A stretch of 64,000 nucleotides of DNA. Source: Balanoglossus misakiensis. Lineage: Eukaryota > Hemichordata. The position numbers and the translations under genes were made by a program. Positions 13,892 through 24,326 of the stretch are shown piece by piece. Numbering within the stretch: position 1 is the stretch's first letter; every line of letters starts with the position of its first letter. Where the stretch lies: NCBI GenBank assembly GCA_040954595.2, contig CM082579.2, positions 10,354,001 to 10,418,000 of the forward strand, read 5' to 3'. The notes beneath the pieces were generated by a model, which was not told the origin of the DNA, made no database searches, and was given only the letters and a program-made list of their open reading frames with translations.

Positions 13892-14348
13892 AAGTGCAAT
13901 CAAGTTCAGTTGCTGCTTGTAATTTCCTTCACAGTGGGAATGGATATATATAAGCACAAGTTAATGGTCAGGGCGGAGTCGGTTATTTCCATTATATTAC
14001 CAACGAACTCAATGTCGTATTCACTGAACTGTTTGTTAATATTACTACCCCGGTATTCAGATTTACGGGCATGTAAACAAACCATTACTGAGTATTTGTG
14101 GTCAGTGACATCGTTCATCTCGACCAATTAAAATGCGATGCACAGGCCATGGTAATATAATGAAATTTTAATGTCACATATTTATTGTATTTATAGTTTG
14201 TATGGAAGTATATTAAAACAAGTTGCAACCATGATGATTTTACTGTCTTGTTTTTGCTTTTGTACTGGAAAAATGAAGTATGTGTATTGGATAAAGACTT
14301 GAAGATGCTGATTTAGTCATAGTTTTCAAAAATGTATAAAATTCAGAG

Positions 14349-14354
14349 AATAAA
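14349..14354 (+). terminator. Candidate MCMDC2 polyadenylation signal
   Basis: AATAAA lies about 460 nt after the MCMDC2 stop codon and is followed by T-rich sequence. Confidence 0.45.
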
Positions 14355-15940
14355 CAGGTTTATTTCTCAACAAGTCTTGCCAAATACACCCAAGGACTGA
14401 CAGCACCAATGATTAATGGGTCTACAAATGTACATGCACCGCAAGATGGCTGAATGTACTTGAATCGTATTGTATACAATGTGTTTCTATAAACATTTTC
14501 ACTTCTGTCAGAATTCCAGGTTAACCTTGGTAGTTTGTCTACCTCACACCGCCAGAAGTACCAGGATGTAAAGCCATGGAAACTGCCAATTTAATCATGA
14601 CAAACTTGCAGTAGAACATGTCAGTCAAGACTTCCACATAGCTAGTCACAAAATCATATGACAACCGACCTTCAAAAGAGACAAACCTGTCGCCTCCTGA
14701 CATTTTCAGGATTATTTTGCTTCTTAGCGTAGCTGTCTATGCTGTTGTGCTGGCTGAAATGTGCAGAGTTTTAAATTCTTTTATACATGTTGACACAATA
14801 ATGACCCACCAAAAACACTACTGACATAATTGAGCAGGAAACTAGAAAAACAGCTGAGTTATGTAAATGAAAAAAGACAAATGCCAAGAGATTGACACCT
14901 GCGTTTAGTGACAGTGTGTAAAAATCACTCAACACTTATATACATTTTATGATTTTTATTACAAATTTTAGGATTTAAAAATCGTCACAAACCTGGAAAT
15001 CATATCAAATTCTCCCACCTAAAAAAAATTCAAGATACAGCCCTTCGCAGATTTGATTTGGGTTAGAACAAACATGTATTTGTAGGGTGCCAATGCAATC
15101 TGCCAAAGTACAAAGTATTCTTTTTTTGCATGGAAGGGGTTTGAGATAAAAATGTTATTAGCTGTGTTTGTTGTGTGCACATTTTTATTATCCACAGTCA
15201 CTAAGGGTACCCCAAAGATTAAAACAGATGAGTGTGGCCTATTTAGTGCACCTCATTATAAATCTGCAAATGGCTGTAAATAGAAAATGCTGGTTGCAAC
15301 AATCATGTGGGGGGAAATATAGAGAAGGCAGCAATGCAGAATTAATACTATTTGCAATATCTGAACAACAGTGACTGTTATCCCCTGAAGTATGAAACCA
15401 CAAAGCTGTAGGAGACCACATTTTGTTTTCTCTTACCCTTTGGTCAGATCATTAATGAAAACATCCTGAGAGACTACAACCGATGAAATGTGTCGCATAT
15501 CTACTTGATACTTCTTAAGGCAGACTCTACCTTATGGGTAACATCGTTTTCAAAAATATGAAGAGGCTTCCCAAACTTGTATGTCACAATAAAGCTTTTC
15601 ACATGGTCCTCTGATAAGGTTACTATTTTACACACACAAAATGTTGTCCATTCACCAGTAGTCTAAACTTTGTGTGGCAGACATCTTTAAATGTCATACT
15701 TTGGTGGAGATTCTTTCTCCCATCCAAAAATTTGCATAGTGATTCAAAGTTATTTTTTTCCTCCAGGAAAGTCCATGAATAAATTAAAGATTACATTTCT
15801 GCAATAAGTGACGTTGTGAGCATTGCCATCAACTGGGAGAGTGACCTATATATGAATGCATCGGTCATGAAAAACATGAATCACTAAGGACTGTAGTGTT
15901 CACATGGTTGCTGCAACTGACATTATACAACTGTCTACTG
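14355..15940. other. Convergent spacer between MCMDC2 (+) and EMC7 (-)
   Basis: No coding region is supported. It must contain the EMC7 3' UTR, which reads leftward from 15940. TTTATT (AATAAA on the minus strand) occurs at 15184-15189 and 14955-14960, and either could be its polyadenylation signal. Confidence 0.45.
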
Positions 15941-18526
15941 CTATTGTTTCCTCTTGCCACTCTTGGGTTTTTCTTTCTTTTTCCCCGAGAAAAGCCAACC
16001 AGTGAGTACCTCCGACACATCCGGTAAATCTTGTTTCGGTGTTAACATGTTCATAGATGACTGCATTTCCTGAAGAAATAGGGAAAATTGTCATTTTGGA
16101 TATAAAAACTTGCTTAGATCAGACAGACTGGATGTAGTTTACGATTTTTTGTTGATGTAGATGACAAGAATTCAAAAGCAGGCCTTGGGAAATAGGAGGC
16201 AATGATCATGCAAAATGCCACTTTCATGACCTTTATAATCCGAAGCATTGTTTTTGTTGACAATTTCTGATCAACTAGTTTGGGCAGATTAAATTTTCTA
16301 TTCAATACACAACGCATCAGACTGTACTGGCAAATGGAATATTTGATGTTTCACCAAAACTAGCACGAAATCAAGCACTGAGCACTAAGATGTGTTAGCA
16401 TACCGGTATACCTTGATTCACATGCCTGTGTAATTCTAGGGGTAAGGCACCCTCACAACCGGCAGATTTTGTATATATCATGCCCCAGTCCGGTTGCCCA
16501 AATAAGGTCATTGGTAAATGTAAAACATTTTTTATTTTACTGATACTTATGGCAATCATAAGGTACATGATAAATCCTGATATGGGATTTTCGGACCTCG
16601 GTCGTACAGCACTCACACCCAGCCCCTCACTGGCGCTGGCCGTGAGGGGACTTCTGCCGCAAGACCTCGGTTTGCAAATTCGCTATCAGTGCTGTAAAGA
16701 TCAACATTTTATACACCTACCTTTTGCACATCTGGATCCTGTGTGTTCATCATTTTTGGCAGAACAAACAGCAGAAGCAAGGGTAATACCATCATTAAAA
16801 CCTGGGAAAGTAATGAAGAAGTTTACAGGCATGAAACGAGTATATAATCTTGCTTTTCCCTGTTATAAACCATAGACAGTAGAAAAGTCTATCTCTTTTC
16901 CTACTACGTGTACTGGTGTGAATCCACAAAATCTTTCCGAGCTGAAGATGTACATCACAACTTTGGCCTGGGTCAAATTTTATTTTGGCCTATGCAGGTT
17001 AGACCTTGTGAAGTTTTTGCCAGGTGAGATGAAGGTTTAGGCAGGGTCTGCAGGCAGCCCAGGTTTCAGCCGAGTGCATTTTAGGCTAAGCTAGCTGCCC
17101 TAACCCTTCTGTACATGTACAAGACTCACAAATATTATATACATGCGGTTGATGTTAAACGCTACAATGTTTCATCAAACCTACACAATACTATCACATA
17201 TTTAGACTACCAATTCAGAGAAACAGATACAGGCATGCTATCACAGCATTACTTGTCCTTCCTTACCATAGGATTCATAAGGAAATCGGTGACCTTCCAC
17301 TGTTCCCTCTTCTGAAAATAATGTGTTTGACCTTTAGCTTTGAAGCGGAGGGGATAGTTCATTGTAATAACTGATGTGGTCTGTAAGTAATTGAGTTTCC
17401 TGGCTCTGATTTTACCCTTGGATGTGATATCCACTCTGGCTGGTTCAAATGCATATTTTGGGTTAGATACCTCAATGACATAGGAGCCTGAAGGCACATT
17501 GTTGACAGTGAAGCTACCATCTGACCTGAAAAGCAAGAATACGTTATGAACATGAATTACTAGTATATTGCAGTCTCCTATTCAGTGTTCCAGCCAGGAT
17601 GGCATCAACAGGGGGGGGGGGGGGGGGGGGGATCGTCCTGGCCCATTTTCCATAATATTTCGGGGGGGGGGGGATTACACTCTAGCACGGGGGAATATGG
17701 GCACCAAACTTGGTAACTGAGTTGACAACAGATATGCTACAGAAAGTTGAATGGGCACTAACACAGACGGTCTTGCACTACATGTATGTGTAACTGTAAA
17801 CATACATGATACATACAAATATTAAGATTACTGTATGTATGTCATTGTTTATGTCTGAGTACTGCAAGTTGTGTAGAGAAGCTCACCCAGGAGCTGATGG
17901 ATAGGAGAATGGGATCTTCAGTTTGACTGTGACGTGACACTCAGCAAAAGCGAAACCGGTAAATTACTAACTGGTTTACAATCTGGAATGGATTGCATCC
18001 CCTTCCAAGTTCTAGCTCCATGGTTTATAGGGATAAACTCTCTCACAGCCCCTCTCGTCGTCCATGCAGGCTTATGGTCTGATTGCATTTGTGCCCGGTG
18101 AGCTACACAACACCAAACGGTGCTTCTCCCTTGCCAAACGGTTGAGGGCGCGTCAGTGAAGAGCCTTGTAGCGAACCGTGGGCTGTGAGAGAGTCTACAT
18201 GGTTTACTACATGTACATGTACATGTATGGATCCACTAAAACCAGCATAGGGCAATGAGGCGGTGGATCGGCTAACACAGCACATCATGCGAGACAGTTT
18301 TGGCAAATTCAACGTGAATGTACGAAACTTACTTGAGAAAGCCGATGTATTGGCCTCCATCAACGAGAATTCTTGTGTTGGGAAGCCATTCCTGCGTTTT
18401 AGTTCCAGAAACGCTCACTCTGCCCTCTATTCTGTATGTTTCTTCCGACTGTGGCTCTTCTTCGGCAAATACATGGTTGATATTTAAGCCACACAACAGT
18501 AAAATAATCGAACGTATCATTTTCAA
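15941..18526 (-). CDS. EMC7: ER membrane protein complex subunit 7, 4 exons
   Basis: Minus-strand exons in order: 18333-18526, 17267-17525, 16721-16801, 15941-16069. They are in phase and encode 220 aa (human 242). Residues 1-21 form a signal peptide ([13 protein letters not shown]... ending at HVFA). A lumenal carbohydrate-binding-like beta-sandwich (DUF2012) follows, with [27 protein letters not shown] and [13 protein letters not shown]. The conserved [26 protein letters not shown] block is the single TM segment (exons 2-3). The tail is short, Lys-rich and cytosolic, with LPDVSE and ends in GKRKQ. EMC7 is part of the EMC insertase that places tail-anchored and polytopic proteins in the ER membrane. 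Intron 1 carries a small MITE-like element and long poly-G runs. The tail is shorter than in vertebrates. Confidence 0.95.
17611..17671. repeat. Poly-G tracts
   Basis: Two uninterrupted G runs (about 17611-17631 and 17662-17671) lie in EMC7 intron 1. Both are error-prone in sequencing and could form G-quadruplexes. Confidence 0.8.
18037..18194. mobile_element. MITE-like element with 15-bp perfect terminal inverted repeats
   Basis: ACTCTCTCACAGCCC (18037-18051) is the exact reverse complement of 18180-18194, and the intervening sequence is non-coding. The segment lies in EMC7 intron 1. A similar 'catggttta' occurs just outside both ends (about 18019 and 18198), but no clean target-site duplication was found. 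Confidence 0.5.
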
Positions 18527-18960
18527 CTTAAATACTAATAAAACGTTCCTTATAATGTCACAAATTATGAAAAATTAAGAGTTCTGTACATATGACGAAA
18601 CTGCTCGAATCTCGGTGCTCCACGGTTAGCTCTACACGCCACAACGAGGTTGGGGCATCCCATTAGTATACGGGTAGGGCGCCGATGAAATTGGCATAAT
18701 GAAACGATTGTACAGAAAAGAAACTGCTTCATTGATGTATTTAAATATTTCCCGAACCCTTTTATTTTCAAGTGAACAACGTTTTTTTGTAGTATGTCGT
18801 GGACATGGTAAATTCTGACGATTTCTCATAGAAACCATGCCCCAAACTTAATGAACGTGTCTAAGAAGTTATTAACATTAAAAACATGGCGGCCTCCATA
18901 TAATTTAGACCCTTTGGCTCGTTTCACAGCTATTTGCGACAGAATCATCGATATGACGTG
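18527..18960. promoter_or_regulatory. Candidate bidirectional promoter between EMC7 (-) and a + strand leader exon
   Basis: EMC7 starts at 18526 and reads left. On the plus strand AAACATGGCGGCC (about 18880) is a YY1-type ATGGCGGC element typical of housekeeping start sites. A strong donor, GACGTG/GTAAGT, sits at 18960. The transporter gene downstream needs a non-coding first exon because its ATG exon is opened by an acceptor at 24208-24209. The head-to-head arrangement is therefore plausible but not shown. Confidence 0.45.
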
Positions 18961-19589
18961 GTAAGTTTTATACTTTTCCTATCAGAAAAATAGCTTTCTT
19001 CGTGTGCCGAGTCAGATCAAGGTCTCGGATGAGAAATGAGAAAATTGTCTTGAAGCAGACATCTGAAAGGGAAAGTGGACGAAATATCGAACAATGATTG
19101 AATGAATGAATGAATGAATCTCTGTATGTATTTACAACCGGTCTCCGATTATACACTATGCATATACTTTCACTATCGCCCTTTCTTTATTCAGATGTTT
19201 GTGATTTTGTTATATTTTAGAGCTGTAATTCACGCGGACGCGCCCAAGTTAGTACATCAATATCAGTAATCGCGCTATAGAATTAATTTCTACAAGAAAT
19301 TCTCGTTCGTTTGTGTTGAGACATTATTCTTGAGATCTTGGTGCCCTTAAACAGACGTAAGTTCATGTGCCCAATTAATTTTCACTGAAAAGAATTAGAA
19401 TTAATATTTTGATAATTGAATATCCTTGCCATATCGTTAGATTTCTGCCTCCTCCCACTTTGTGTGTGTGTGTTTGTGGGGGGGGGGGGGTAATCAGCAA
19501 ATCACGTTCCGATATGCGTCACCATTGTCTGTGATGTCTATGTTGCGTATGACTCATCATTTGCCCCCCCCCCGAAAACAACAACAACA
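18961..19589. other. Spacer / probable first intron of the transporter gene
   Basis: No gene is seen. It contains a (GAAT)n microsatellite (about 19091-19117), a poly-G run (about 19478-19489) and a poly-C run followed by (CAA)n just before the repeat element that starts near 19590. Confidence 0.5.
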
Positions 19590-21591
19590 ATTAAAGCTGC
19601 AAGCAGCGTTGAAGGGGCCCAAGCATAGAGTGAATAACCATTAGACTCCATTCAGGGTTGTACCATTCAAATGCGTAGGCTGTATTTGCTCTCGATGTTG
19701 AGATATGGGGAAGTAGGCAACCACCCGAAATGCATGTCCTACAAGTACAAACACAACAACCAAAGGTGAACTTCTACGTTGTAAGTACTTCAGTGAGTAC
19801 ATCAAAGGTCAGCTGAGGGTACCCAAAATTGGGCCAAAAATTAGGATTCTTATTTGGTTCATATTCAAGACAACGGAAAATCACCGCCCTTCGGGTTTGT
19901 CAAATTAGATATGGCCATAATAATGAGTTACGCAAGTAAGTTACAGGTGGCCCCAGGAATTCAGCATGTCATGACGCAGAGGGTCCTACCCTCCCCCTCC
20001 AAACACCTGGCTATATATGATGTGCGAGCTAACATATGGAAAGCAGGTCAATGGACACCTGAGGTCACCCGAAAATTTGACAAAAAATGTTCATTCCTGT
20101 TTATGTCATGTGCAACAAATCCTGCATTTGCAGCCCTTCCACTTTGCCTACTATTAGGTATGCGTGTAATACATGAATCAAGTAGGTGTCACAGGTATCC
20201 CCTTGTATTTGGCATTTCATGATAGTTTCATCCCTCCAAATACCAAAGCTGCACCTGTACAACGTGCTGAGATGTGGCACTGTACGACAGAGGTCATCAA
20301 ATCACCTTATACATTTGGGCAAAAACCAACTGACACTTACATTCGTCCCTGTGGAACTGAAACCCCACATATCGACCTGTTGGTTAGTGTAAAATTACAT
20401 GTACACAATCAATGACTTAGGCAGGTGCAACAGGTGACTCCGCCTTTGGTATATCATTATGGACCCATCCGTATATCCCCCACGCCAAAGCTGCATGCAT
20501 CTGCTGTTATTCACTAAGCAAAAGTATGTGAAATGTCACACAAGGTCGCCCACAACGTGACAGGAAAATCGGACTTCATATTGATCCATGTGCAACAAAA
20601 ACCACGCTAGCATCCCTTTCATTGACCCCACAATTGCGCATGCACATAATTGAGTTACGCAGGTATCACAGGTGACCCCCGAATCGGGTGTATTATTTTG
20701 GTCCCATACAGCTGCATGAAGCTGCGTGCCATTACGGGCGACCTGATAACCCCCACGGCCACCTGCGGGCCAACCCCCATACTGAACGTCCAGTTGCAAC
20801 GTCACGACTGAGGTAGGAACTTTTGAACGGCAATGAAGCCTGATCTCTGATTATTGCTGGTACCATACTCCCTTCGTGCAAGAAAATCACTGGTCTGCTT
20901 ACGTATTCGGCCGATTTCCTGAACTAATACCCACTACATGTGACTACCATGCTAATGAAACCTGACTCGCCCATTAGCGACTGAGGGTCAAAGTCTGCTG
21001 CCGCTATGTTAACCAGTGTAGCCGGGTCTGGATACAAACATTTGCACAGCAACAGCTAACAAACTCAGCGTACTTCAATAATACGCCCTAACACAGCCTG
21101 AACTCCGATCATGTGTTGTCCCAAAATTCATTCCGTGGAAAATAATCACTGGTCTGTTTACGTATTTCAGCCGATTTTCCAACGAAGTGTGTACCCTGCT
21201 AATGAGACCTCCGCAGGATTATGTAATGACAGTGAAAGTCCGATACCCCAGTGTCCGTCCTCAGCCCACCAAAAAATGCGAAAAATATTACAAAAATCTT
21301 CTTCTCAAAATCGACGTGGCCTAGGACCTTGAAATTTGGCACAGGGGATTTTGGTCACATGGTCTACAAAAATCGCGAAAAGAATGTACATGCCGCCATT
21401 AACGTGCAAATTAGGTCAATTTGAAAATTTCGCTCGATTATAGCCACCAAGTCACGAGACTAATTACAAAATGAAAGGGCAGGTGCACCAGTACTCATGT
21501 ACTCCCACCACCGTGCGAAGTTTCATGAACGTGCGTCCAGGAAATTTTGAGAAAAATGGGAGCAAAAAAACGACTCAAGAAGAAAGAAGAA
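19590..21591 (+). repeat. Long interspersed repeat, copy 1 (GCTGCAAGCAGC family)
   Basis: It starts at a self-complementary GCTGCAAGCAGC motif followed by a GGGGCCCAAGC block, and ends in an A/G-rich tail (about 21560-21591). Its 3' part (from about 21290) aligns by eye to the 3' part of copy 2 (from about 22630): 'CTTCTTCTCAAAAT', 'CCTTGAAAT.TGGCA', 'GCAAATTAGG'. The interior holds diverged versions of the tandem unit of copy 2. No long ORF is present. Confidence 0.7.
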
Positions 21592-21632
21592 ATATAGCTG
21601 CAAGCAGCGATGACGGGCCCAAGCTTAAGCCG

Positions 21633-22510
21633 AAGGTCAGAGGTCATAAGTGGTCACCCAAAATTTGGGCAAGAAATGTTGACCCCATACTGGTCCGTGT
21701 CCCACAAGAACAAAATCTCTAGCCCTATTGGTTCACCTACGATTATGTATGTGCATAGTTAATGAGGTAAAGTGTAAGGCTCCATCAGGAGTTCCATCCC
21801 TCCAAATGCCAAGGCTGTAGCTGCTGTGCATGCCGAGATATGATAAAGTAGGTCAAAGGTCACCTGAGGTCACCCAAAATTTGGGAAAGAAATTTTGACC
21901 CCATACTGGTCCATGTTCAGCAAAAATTAAACCTCTAGCCCTATTGGTTAGCCTGGAATTAGGTATGCACATAATTAATGAGATAAGCAGGTGTCACAGG
22001 TGACCCCTAATTTTGGCTTTTAAATTTTAGTCCCAACCCTCCAAACGCCAAGTCTGTACCTGCTCTGGAAGCGGAGATATAGGAAAGTAGGTCAAAGGTC
22101 ACCTGAGGTCACCCAAAATTTGGGCAAGAAATTTTGACCCTATACTGGTCCATGTTCAACAAAAACCAAACCTATAACCCTATTGGTTGGCCTTGAATTA
22201 GGTATGCACATAATTAATGAGATAAGCAGGTGTCACAGGTGACCCCCAATTTTGGCTTTTAAATTTTAGTCCCAACCCTCCAAACGCCAAGTCTGTACCT
22301 TCTCTGGATGCCGAGATATATGAAAGTAGGTCAAAGGTCACCTGAGGTCACCCAAAATTTGGTCATTTTTTTTTACCCTATACTGGTCCATGTCCCACAA
22401 GCACAAAACCTCTAGCCCTATTAGTTAGCCAAGAATTAGGTATGCACATAATTAATGAGTTAAGCAGGTGTTACAGGTGAGCCCAAAATTTTGCCTTTTA
22501 TTTTGGTCCC
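21633..22510 (+). repeat. Tandem array, ~239-bp unit, about four units
   Basis: The landmark AGGTCACCYRAGGTCACCCAAAATTT-type block recurs near 21633 (diverged), 21850, 22089 and 22329, giving spacings of about 217, 239 and 240. The block TAATTAATGAGATAAGCAGG recurs near 21970, 22208 and 22447 with the same period. The units are non-coding. Confidence 0.85.
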
Positions 22511-22962
22511 ATTTTGCTCACGGCCCAATAGAGAGTCACAGTACAGGACCATTGCACAGATGTGGACATAGCATCATAGCCTAACTATAGAAAGTATAGG
22601 CCTATGGCTGGGTCAAAAAGATATGAAATATAATATTTACAAATCTTCTTCTCAAAATTGACTTGGCCCAGAGCCTTGAAATCTGGCATGTAGGACACTG
22701 ACCATATGGTCCGCAAAATTATTTCACAGAATTTTGATATCGTCATTCATATGCAAATTAGGCCCATTTGAAAACTTTGCCCATATATGGTCGTCAGGTC
22801 ATGTGACTAATTACACATTCACGAGGGTACTGCACGAGCTCTCATAGACCTGCACCATTGTGCCAAGTTTGAGATGCGTAGCTTCAGCCATTTCCAAGAT
22901 CCTAGTTGGCAAAAAAACTGCACAAGAAAAAGAAGTAGAAGAAAAAACAGGGTAAAACCAAT

Positions 22963-22994
22963 AGGGCACAAGCGCCTGAGGGCGCTTGTGCCCT
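22963..22994. repeat. Perfect hairpin A (14-bp arms, TGAG loop)
   Basis: AGGGCACAAGCGCC (22963-22976) and its exact reverse complement (22981-22994) flank TGAG. It is the first of two tandem hairpins at the end of repeat copy 2. Confidence 0.95.
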
Positions 22995-23016
22995 AAAAAC
23001 TCCAGCAATAACAGAA

Positions 23017-23048
23017 GGGGACCGAGCGCCTGAGGGCGCTCGGTCCCC
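23017..23048. repeat. Perfect hairpin B (14-bp arms, TGAG loop)
   Basis: GGGGACCGAGCGCC (23017-23030) and its exact reverse complement (23035-23048) flank TGAG. It shares the top of the stem and the loop with hairpin A. The four stem positions that differ are all compensated on the other arm. Confidence 0.95.
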
Positions 23049-23055
23049 TAATAAC

Positions 23056-24326
23056 TGTTTCCGTTTACATTATTCTTAGCCAATGTTGTAAAGACCCTAC
23101 AAAGAAAAACCTTCGTCCAAAAAGTACGTCACACTATTTGAGTTTCAGACTGAAACCATAATATAACTCATCCTTGCTTTTTGTGTGAATTCGACCCATT
23201 GAACTTGAAGAAGGGAATATTTCATCCATGCAGTTTGAACCTGTTTTAACAACTTCTTTAAGTTATTGGCATCATTTATTTTGAAATTGATGCATTTCAT
23301 GGGAGTTTTTAGTCGTTTCAGTTAATGATCAATAATTTAACTATCACCAGTCAGTGTGCTCTCTATAAACAAACGTAATATTTGAAAGCTTTGAGTCAAA
23401 TTTATGATTTCTTAAAATTACTGAGCCAGCCTTATACCTTTGCATTTACTGCTTGGCATTTCCTGGTTTCCTTCCGAACAAATCATTACCGGGGGTTAGT
23501 CAGTGCATTCATGCCAGTTTAAACCAGGCTTCAGTGAAAACAATTTGTAAAACCCACTCTCCAAATGTCAAGTGCCATTTTCTCTAGCTCAGCTCCAGAT
23601 GCTTAATGTGTATATATCATGAAGAACTCAGGCGATGTCACTAAAACTACATAGAGTGTTTGCTTGTCACAAGACACACATGATGCATATTGTCAAGAAC
23701 TCTGAAGTAGTTTGCCTATTTTCACTTGACAGTCACTTGCAATATAGGTCAGTCTTCCATGATCTCTGCGGTCACTGTTATAGTGAAATGCGACGGAATT
23801 TGAGTTCTATTTACAACACACATTAATTTTGCCACAAAATACATATTATTTAAATTTATAATTCTTTGTATTAAGCAAAGTCAATGGCCATGATGGCCGT
23901 TTTGTCTTTTTTCTATTCACTTGTTGTGCTGTTAGTGTTTGTATCATTTGAATGACGTGTAATACGATAAAGGCGTAGATGTAATCCTCTTTTAAAAACA
24001 TGGTTTGCCTGTAAGCAAAGCTCTAAGTTTGACCTTTATTCTAGAAAGTACGCTGGAGCTACATGTAAGCTTGACACTTTGAAGGTCAAAAATAGAACAT
24101 CAGTGATGTCAACGTTTGTGATTTGTTACTTGGAAATATGAATTTTGATTCATCTATTTATAGCTTTCTGTCTTGAGTTCATCTAAATCAGAACAATTTT
24201 GTATTTCAGCCAGCATGTGTGTATCATTGCTGTAGAAGTCCACCAGAAGTAGGCCTGTGGTAGAGTGTTTTGGGTCAGATTATAGATCTTTTATGACCAT
24301 TGCTTGCTGAAACTCTACCGGACATC
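23056..24326 (+). other. Non-coding stretch with the 5' leader of the transporter gene
   Basis: Only short chance ORFs are present. A pyrimidine-rich acceptor TTTGTATTTCAG ends at 24209, so 24210-24326 is probably 5' UTR in the exon that carries the start codon. The upstream ATG at 24215 runs into a stop after six codons. Confidence 0.5.

Larger units (their letters stand above)
21592..23055 (+). repeat. Long interspersed repeat, copy 2, directly abutting copy 1
   Basis: It begins with ATATAGCTGCAAGCAGC immediately after the A/G tail of copy 1. It contains the tandem array (21633-22510), a 3' region shared with copy 1, another A/G-rich tail (about 22910-22950) and then two hairpins (22963-23048) that copy 1 lacks at its end. 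A partial third copy is at 33299-33720. It looks like a non-autonomous element; I do not assign a class. Confidence 0.7.

Noticed and set aside
16480-16875. 131-aa plus ORF opposite EMC7
   Set aside because: It is antisense to EMC7 exon 3 and adjacent intron; EMC7 is supported by family conservation.
18027-18200. tRNA-derived SINE
   Set aside because: No A/B-box pair or cloverleaf could be recognised; the inverted termini fit a MITE better.
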